Assembly (NCBI GenBank): GCA_032358165.1
Contig: JAALGY010000053.1
Coordinates: 1,426,001 to 1,490,000 of the forward strand
Reading direction: 5' to 3'
DNA length: 64,000 nt
Source: Diplosphaera chodatii
Lineage: Eukaryota > Chlorophyta > Trebouxiophyceae > Prasiolales > Stichococcaceae
Both the position numbers and the translations under genes were made by a program. Below, piece after piece: positions 56,743-64,000 of this stretch. The notes beneath the pieces were generated by a model. The model searched no databases. It saw only the letters and a list, made by a program, of their open reading frames with translations, and had not been told where the DNA came from. Every line of letters starts with the position of its first letter. The first letter of the stretch is position 1.

Positions 56743-59700
56743 GCGTGGCGTCGCTTCCTGGAACAGGGATCAATTTGACCTCATCAAGCTCAAAGCAGCC
56801 GTCGACAATGCGCAGCAGGAGGAGGAGTTTCTCAGACAGGTGCAGCTGTCATGATGAAAGTCTGCCTGCATTCCCAGTCAATGTCTTCCAATTTATGCAC
56901 GCTGAGGGCTAGCGCCGAGTGCAGGAAGAGGAGCTCAAATCGGCAGCTGCAGCACGTTTGAACGAGGTGCTGGCTGATGTGGAAGCCAGAGTGCATTCTG
57001 GCAATGGCACAGCAGCCTCTGGAGCTGGGGGCGAGCTGTATGGTCGCCTGTCAGCTGCTGTCGAAGCAATCCAGGAGGGCCTGGTCGAGCGCGATGTAGA
57101 GGTCAGCTGCTCGCATGCATGATAGGCACAAGCTATATGCGGCTTCTGTGTTGCACAACCCTACGACCAGCTTGGAATAACTTGCTTTGTTCCTGTGCAT
57201 AGGCGCGGCTGATGCTGCTGGCAGCGCTCAGTGGTGAGCACATTCTTTTCATTGGGCCGCCCGGCACGGCAAAAAGCGAGCTGGGCCGGCGGCTGTCCCG
57301 CCTGTACAATGGGTCATTCTTTGAGCGCCTGCTCACGCGCTTCTCCGTGCCAGAGGTGGGCGTGGTGTGCGTACATCGCATCTCTGTCTCCTTGTAGCTG
57401 CAGTCATACCCGTCTGCATAGCCGAAGGACGTCAACATGAAGCAACAAGCCACGTGCTTTCCTGGGTTTCAGGAATTGTTTGGGCCACTCTCAATGCAAG
57501 CACTAGAGGATGACAAATACGTACGTCAGATTGATGGCTACCTGCCGGCAGCGTCAGTGGCATTCATTGACGAGATTTTCAAGGCAAACAGCGCCATCCT
57601 TAACACCCTGCTCACCATCCTGAATGAGCGCCTGTTCGACAATGGTACCGAGCGGCTGGCCGTCCCGCTCATCTGCCTGGTGCGATTCTGACACATACAT
57701 TGCTGTACCGATTGCTATGCGTACAGGGAGCTTGACTGACCGTGTCCAGCTGCATTGCCCAGACGCAAGATCCTGTCACACTGTTGAAGCAGGTCGGCGC
57801 CTCTAACGAGCTGCCAGAGAGCGAGGAGCTGGATGCTCTGTACGATCGTTTCCTGGTGAGGATGTTGCTTTGTCGTCTTCTCGACATTTGCACGCAAAAC
57901 GCAATCCTTGCGGGGCACAGCCTATGTGTCATGCTATCAGACGGGTGCACTGTGCTTGCTGCAGGTGCGCCGGGAGGTGAGGCAGGTGTCTGCAGCAAAC
58001 CTGAATGTGCTGCTGCGGACGGCAGATACAGCCAGGGCAGCGCGGTCGGCAGGCGACCCCTCGTCACCCGCATCTAGAGGCGACACACTTGTGACCCATG
58101 AGGACTTCACCACCATCAGGTGTGCGGCTGATGCTACAGAGCATAGCAGTGTTGACACGAGGCATTTCATCGCCCTGTGCAGGTGCATACTGCAGCACCT
58201 CTTGTAAGTGTACCTCGACATCCAATTGCAGGGTGAAGGCACAGCAGGCAGTGTCGGTGCCAGACGAGGTGCTGGGGCTGCTGGCAGACCTGCGCGACCT
58301 GCTGCAGAACAAGATGGAGCCGCCCGTGTACGTGTCGGATCGCCGCCTCGTCAAGGCCATCGCGCTGCTGAAGGTGTGGCACCGCAGTGCTGCATGTCGT
58401 GTTTGGTCCGATGGCGATTGAAAGCACCTGTCACGAGTCATTGTTTCTGTGAGCCAGCAGTCCACTCCATGCAAGGGCGGCAGCTGCACACCTCGATTCA
58501 CATCAGACCCAACCAAGTCAAGCGCTGTCTGCGCCCGGCTGCAGGTGTCGGCGTACACCAACGGCCGCAGCGAGGTCACCATGCAGGACTGCCTGCTGCT
58601 GCAGCACCTGATGTGGCAGGCGCCCAACGAGGCGGAGCGCATCAGCGAGTGGCTGCTGGCGCAGCTGGCGGAGGGCGGCGACGTGCGCCAGTGCGACTAC
58701 CTGCTCAACAGTGCGTCGCTGTCACATGCGCATCATTGGCATCTGTCAACAAACATGAGTCATCATATGACCTAGCCAAACCGGGTACTGCGATCAGCAT
58801 TTCTGCCTTCAAGCTGTGCCCTGCAGTCCACACCTGAGACACAGCTGCTGCTTGGCCAGGCTTGCAGCTTGGTGATGCAGACATGTGCCAGTGCACTCGT
58901 ATGGGCTGCGTGACTGCTCGAAAAGGCTGCACCATGCACTGTGCAGGCCTCTTCAGCCGAGCAGTGAAGCAAATAGGCAAAACATCCGAAATCACAGCAA
59001 TAGCTGCTGAGGCCACTGAGCTGCGCAAGGTGCTGGCGCAGAAGCTCACAGAGGTACTTGGCGATCTGTCATACCACCATATCATTGCATCCCGCATGAT
59101 GATATGAGAAGTCTGCATGCATACTTGCCTGCACCTTCACCATCGAAGGCAGCTATTGTGCGTCTGCTAGGCAATCTTGAGGCCACTTGCCATCTGCAGC
59201 ACGATGTGTGATGTCTGACAATGACGGCGGGTGTCTGGCGTCGGGCACAGGTGCAGGCATCGGCAGGTGGGAAGATGCCCTCGCTGACGGGGCACCTGTG
59301 GCTCGGCGCTCAGGACGCAGAGGCGGCGGCCACATCGCTGGCGCCAAAGCTGCGCAAGAGCCAGGCCGAGGTCTCGCGGCTGCTTGCAGAGGCGTGCTCC
59401 CTAGAGGTGAAACCTGTGCTCTGCTATGTGCCCTGACTTATTGGGTGCTGAGAGACTCGCCCCGATGAGTCCCCAGCGTGGTGGCAACTGCTCGGCAACT
59501 GCTCAGCACCAGCTGCTGTCAGCTCGGCATGACATTGAGCGGAGCTGTCCGGGCACCTAGGTCGGCCTTGAACGCGGCGAGGAGCCCGTCAAGCTGGCCA
59601 GCATGCTGCCGCAGCGCTGGCACTCCTTCATATCTGGGGGCTCTGGTGGCAAGCGCAAATGAGCGCCGGGCGGGCCCCCACATGTGAGCAGCCAGGCCTG

Positions 59701-59942
59701 GCGCCAGCAGCTGAAACAGCAGTTGGAGGGCCGCAGCAGCTGAGGCGCTGTGGTGTGCTGCGGCGCAGACGCACCTGTACGCCCACGCGGATGTGGTGTA
59801 CCTGGCCAGCCTGGTGCCGCAGCGGTGGGCCACCTACATCAGGACCGGCCCCAGTGATGACATCCGGCCCCTGGGCACACGCCGCCTGCCGCAGCAGCAG
59901 AGCGCCTGGGGCCCCAGCGGCCGCGGCGCACCCACAGCCTGA
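56743..59942 (+). CDS. RavA-like MoxR-family AAA+ ATPase
   Basis: The visible N-terminus ([20 protein letters not shown]) is followed by a helical region and then a core closely matching bacterial RavA. Landmarks are [20 protein letters not shown], Walker [35 protein letters not shown], Walker [21 protein letters not shown] with INERLF-like [12 protein letters not shown], sensor 1 region [20 protein letters not shown], and [18 protein letters not shown] joined to [20 protein letters not shown]. Downstream there is a helical C-terminal part ([35 protein letters not shown]). MoxR ATPases are thought to remodel or mature protein complexes. In E. coli RavA works with ViaA, and no ViaA-like gene is in this window. 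The true start is unresolved. Two alternative last exons are present (stops at 59662 and 59942). Bacterial or plastid ancestry is inferred from the match. Confidence 0.8.
59561..59662 (+). other. RavA-like gene, terminal exon A
   Basis: Follows acceptor CCTAG and opens in phase 0, matching the donor after ACSLE (GAG|GTGAAA). It encodes [20 protein letters not shown] then HSFISGG and a Lys/Arg end before TGA. Confidence 0.55.
59769..59942 (+). other. RavA-like gene, terminal exon B (related to exon A)
   Basis: Follows acceptor GCGCAG and also opens in phase 0. It encodes [20 protein letters not shown] then ATYIRTG and a longer tail before TGA. The shared LAS(M/V)xPQRWxx(F/Y)I block shows that exons A and B are duplicates. 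Confidence 0.55.
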
Positions 59943-60724
59943 GCTGGGCCTGTACATATGTTGCTGGTCCGCACTTGCGGGGCTTGTGTGAGCGTTCTGC
60001 CTGCTGGGAGTGCAGCCGGCCTGTGGGCAATTGATGTTGCCGTATTCATGTGTCCCTTGGCGAGGGCCGCTCGCAGCTCGTACATTTGGCTAGTGCGATG
60101 AGTTGCAGCAGAATGTTGCACTGGCTAGTAGCAGCAACATTGTATACACGCTACATGAGCGATATTATCATTCTGCGATTGAACAGTCTATGATCGTGTG
60201 GATGATCCATTGTGCTGCCTGTGCTTCAATTGCATGGCTGGCGCATGGGAGGCTCATCAGGTGCTGCAGGCGACTGCACAGACAAGAAGGTGAATCGAAG
60301 GAATAAATCGACCAGACGGTGTTTGGTCAGCTGATTGGGCCACTCAGGCGTGGCCGGGAATCCGGCATTTCAGAACACCAACCCCCCAGAGCCTTCAACT
60401 GGCAGCCAGTGCTTCAATAAAACATAGACAGATACATACGCAGCAGCGCCAGGCCTAAGATCATCACGCGACTAGCCCGCAAGTCTTCTACAGCTGACAG
60501 CAGAATCCTGCAATTCAGCAGTGGACACCTGCATCGTAGATCACCTTGAATGGTAGCAGGACTTTGACGACTGCTCACAGTCGCTGCTTTCCGCTGCGCT
60601 GTGCAGCCACTTTGTGATCTAGAGACGCGTTTCAGACGAACAGCACAAGGCCCATTGGCAGTCGTCAGCGCAACTGCCTGCGCAACTTCAGTCCAAGGGG
60701 GCTGCTGCCCGCTATATAAGCAAG
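59943..60724 (+). other. Intergenic region RavA-like to ARL1
   Basis: About 780 bp between two plus-strand genes. No exon is supported. A TATATAAG string sits at 60713-60720, right before the ARL1 ATG. Confidence 0.4.
60713..60720 (+). promoter_or_regulatory. TATA-box-like string next to the ARL1 start
   Basis: TATATAAG ends 4 bp before the ATG at 60725. If it directed initiation about 25-30 bp downstream, transcripts would begin after that ATG, so it is either not used or the start codon is elsewhere. Confidence 0.2.
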
Positions 60725-62105
<1,381 letters not shown>

Positions 62106-62396
62106 GGCACGCTGTGGGACGGTGCATGTTTAGATGAATGAAGTTGGGCGACACAAGCCCTGTAGCGCCCTTGAGCCCTGTCATGGCCGCAGTCCTGGGT
62201 GTTGCTGCTGTAGTACCAACACCGTACCGTCTGCAATTGTTCCATTGGGGACCACGGGTCACACTAGAGAGTGGCCATGTTTTGTTCGAGACTAGTTCCA
62301 CCGCCAGGCACGAAAGATTTGTGACAAGGGTTCTTCGCACTAATCCACTCACAGAGCCAAGCAGGTTATGGCCCATACAAATGCACCACGACACCG

Positions 62397-63648
62397 TCAC
62401 CGCTTACTCCATGCATCTCGTGTCACGCGGTCCCGTGCTGATGTGCCGCTGCTGCCCCACACTGCCGAGGACTTGGGCTGCGGCGGGGCCGGCGGGCCGC
62501 TGCTGCCGGCCCTGCTGCTGCCGGCTGCCTGGACGCCCCAGGCATTCTGGGGGGCGCGCTTCTGGATGCCGGTGGCGTCGAGCCAGTCGGCTGTGGCGGA
62601 CGCGTCTCCGCCCGTCACCCGCAGCCGCTCGAACTTGGGCTGCTTCCTGGGGCCCCTGCCCTTCTGCTGCGCCTGTGCTGCAGGGGCGCCACCGTGGCCG
62701 CTGCCGCCAGCGTCGCCGGCCGCATCAGCCAGCAGGGCCTCCTGCACCAGCTGGGCGTCGATCGCGGCCGTGTCGTTGGCCGCGGCGCTGGCGCCGTCGA
62801 ACGCTGGCCGCGCTGTGCCGCACGCCTCGCAGCCGCCCGCCCCCGGCCCGTTCACCAGGGTGCAGGTGGGGCACTCCCAGCTGGCGTGGCGCTCGGCGTG
62901 GTCCGCGGCGGCGCCGGCGGCCTCGGGCGGCACCCACCCAGCGCCCGACGCAGGCCGGCTGCTGTTTGCCCACTGCCGGTGCGCTGCCAGCAGCTCGGCA
63001 CGCTTCCCTGCGCAGCTGGCGGCTGCGTCACCCATGTGAAACAGCAGAAGGCGGGCAACTGTGTGTGGCGGGCATCGAGCAGGGAGTAAGGCAACAGACG
63101 AAATGAGTGCACCGAGTTGAGCAGCAGAAGACTAGAACCTGGATCAGGGCAGAGCGCAGCCAGCTCGGGAACGGCGGTGGCGACATTCAGCTGCGTGACG
63201 CGCCGGTGCAGCGCAGCCGCACTGATGTCGCCGCGCATAAAACTGGCGGACTCCTGCCGGAATGCCGCAAAATCATCTGCCGACAGCCGCTGCCGCATCT
63301 GCTCCACAAATGCCTGCGAGCCAGAGCACAGGGCTCTGCAGCGCTCCTGTCGCACTAAAATCAGAGGTCCATGTCTGTGCTCTGGCTTACCCCTGGGAAC
63401 CGGCTCTCAGCAGCAGCTCACCTTGTTGGCTGCCTTCAGGCTTTCAGATACGCCACCGAGGCCGCCATCAGCCGGGGCAGAGCTGCCTGCCGGCTGTGCG
63501 CTGGTGCCGCTCTGCCTGCCCCTGCCCCTCCCGCTGCCGCTGCCGGGCCGGTTGGCACCGCCAGCACGACCATTGGACAGCGGCGCAAGTGACGGAAAGT
63601 CCTGTGGCTGCGGCGCTGCGCTGCCTCGCCCCTGTGCCTGGCTGCCTC
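62397..63648 (-). CDS. ZNF598/Hel2-like E3 ubiquitin ligase, C-terminal part (5' end beyond window)
   Basis: Three exons are visible: 63648 to about 63422, one ending at 63139, and 63007-62397. The first carries the QDFPSLAPLSNGR motif (a DFPxL box) and a Gly/Ser/Arg linker, ending in SESLKAANK. This joins to ERCRALCSGSQAFVEQMRQR and RQESASFMRGDISAAALHRR, then NVATAVPELAALCPDPG|KRAELLAAH, the conserved C-terminal helical domain of ZNF598/Hel2. The last exon adds a RanBP2-type zinc finger (WECPTCTLVNGPGAGGCEAC; CX2C-X10-CX2C) and a tail with DRVTRDAWSKR. ZNF598/Hel2 ubiquitinates small-subunit proteins at collided ribosomes. The RING and C2H2 fingers expected upstream lie outside the window, so the ligase call is by C-terminal similarity. 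Confidence 0.65.
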
Positions 63649-63874
63649 CTGTCAAGCCAACACGATGTTTCAGTACGACATTCTGGAGGCAATGATGATA
63701 GCATTGAGTACAGCGCCAACATGGGCTGTACCACCGCCTGTGCCCCAGGCCTCCGTCATGCAGAATGTTGATATTGTCATAGTGTCTGTGATGGGTTTGC
63801 ATATGAAGCACAACCCCGTGGCAGGGCTGCCCTTTTGTAAACACAAGGCACTTCATTATTATTGGAACTGCACC

Positions 63875-63988
63875 TCCATTGATGGAGGGCCTGTGCAGGA
63901 CCACAGCTGGCATGGTAGAGCTATCATCCCATGATGCATTCCCACCTATAGAAATGCGCCCTCCATCGATGGAATGCCTGTGCAGGAC
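63875..63988. repeat. 87-bp spaced direct repeat with palindromic core
   Basis: Two copies of a roughly 30-bp segment share a 12-bp palindrome (TCCATTGATGGA at 63875, TCCATCGATGGA at 63962) and GCCTGTGCAGGAC (63889, 63976). They lie in intron or upstream sequence of the ZNF598-like gene, and more copies may continue past the right edge. Confidence 0.7.
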
Positions 63989-64000
63989 TACTGCCACAGC

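Noticed and set aside
62138..63106. 322-codon plus-strand ORF opposite the ZNF598-like gene
   Set aside because: Pro/Arg-rich shadow of the minus-strand exon that carries a real zinc finger.

Overview
The window is nuclear DNA of a green alga, most likely a core chlorophyte such as a trebouxiophyte. It is GC-rich and intron-dense, with donors mostly GTGAG or GTGCG, acceptors mostly TGCAG, and small exons of 20-300 nt. It carries nucleus-encoded plastid ribosomal proteins with transit-peptide-like starts, a plant-type PP7 phosphatase, a Dof transcription factor and the plant ascorbate enzyme VTC2. Several 3' ends carry the chlorophyte-type poly(A) signal TGTAA. High GC leaves long antisense ORFs over almost every gene, and these are shadows. 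All gene models were assembled by hand from frame-compatible GT-AG exons; where exon coordinates are listed, the phases were checked.

Layout, left to right: the tail of an unidentified gene (-, 1-286); PP7-type phosphatase (+, 801-4492); Dof factor (+, 4838-8024) with a (CAG)18 tract after its stop; GDP-L-galactose phosphorylase VTC2 (-, 9443-12594); plastid uL18c (+, 13894-15010); AAMP-type WD40 protein (-, 15219-17586); LAZ1/TMEM184 membrane protein (-, 18104-20645); SDN/REX-type DEDDh exonuclease (+, 21370-24214); plastid uL1c (-, 24381-25670); HGH1 (+, 26028-27998); a GLTSCR1-domain protein (+, 28414-29387); a two-TM protein with a glycosylated ectodomain (-, 30676-32716); an SNAPC4/MYB4R1-type Myb protein (-, 33576-36964); prolidase (+, 37623-40745); APC4 (+, 41131-45368); a NIPA-like transporter (-, 45561-48866); an LRR protein (-, 49835-52560); MPP-beta (-, 53058-56005); a RavA-like MoxR AAA+ ATPase (+, about 56743-59942); ARL1 GTPase (+, 60725-62105); and the 3' part of a ZNF598/Hel2-like ubiquitin ligase (-, 62397 to beyond the right edge).

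The genes form no operon or pathway cluster. They are mostly housekeeping genes: translation and its quality control (uL1c, uL18c, HGH1, AAMP, ZNF598), proteolysis and protein import (prolidase, MPP-beta), cell cycle (APC4), transcription (Dof, SNAPC4, GLTSCR1), RNA decay (SDN), trafficking (ARL1) and ascorbate synthesis (VTC2). Gene pairs are packed head-to-head (uL1c/HGH1, VTC2/uL18c, LAZ1/SDN, MYB4R1/prolidase, MPP-beta/RavA) or tail-to-tail with probably overlapping 3' ends (SDN/uL1c).

The least ordinary features are two phase-compatible, sequence-related 3' terminal exons in the RavA-like gene; the two-TM ectodomain protein, whose layout recalls ligand-gated channels; a heat-shock-element-like cluster between PP7 and Dof; and an apparent GC-AG intron in uL18c.
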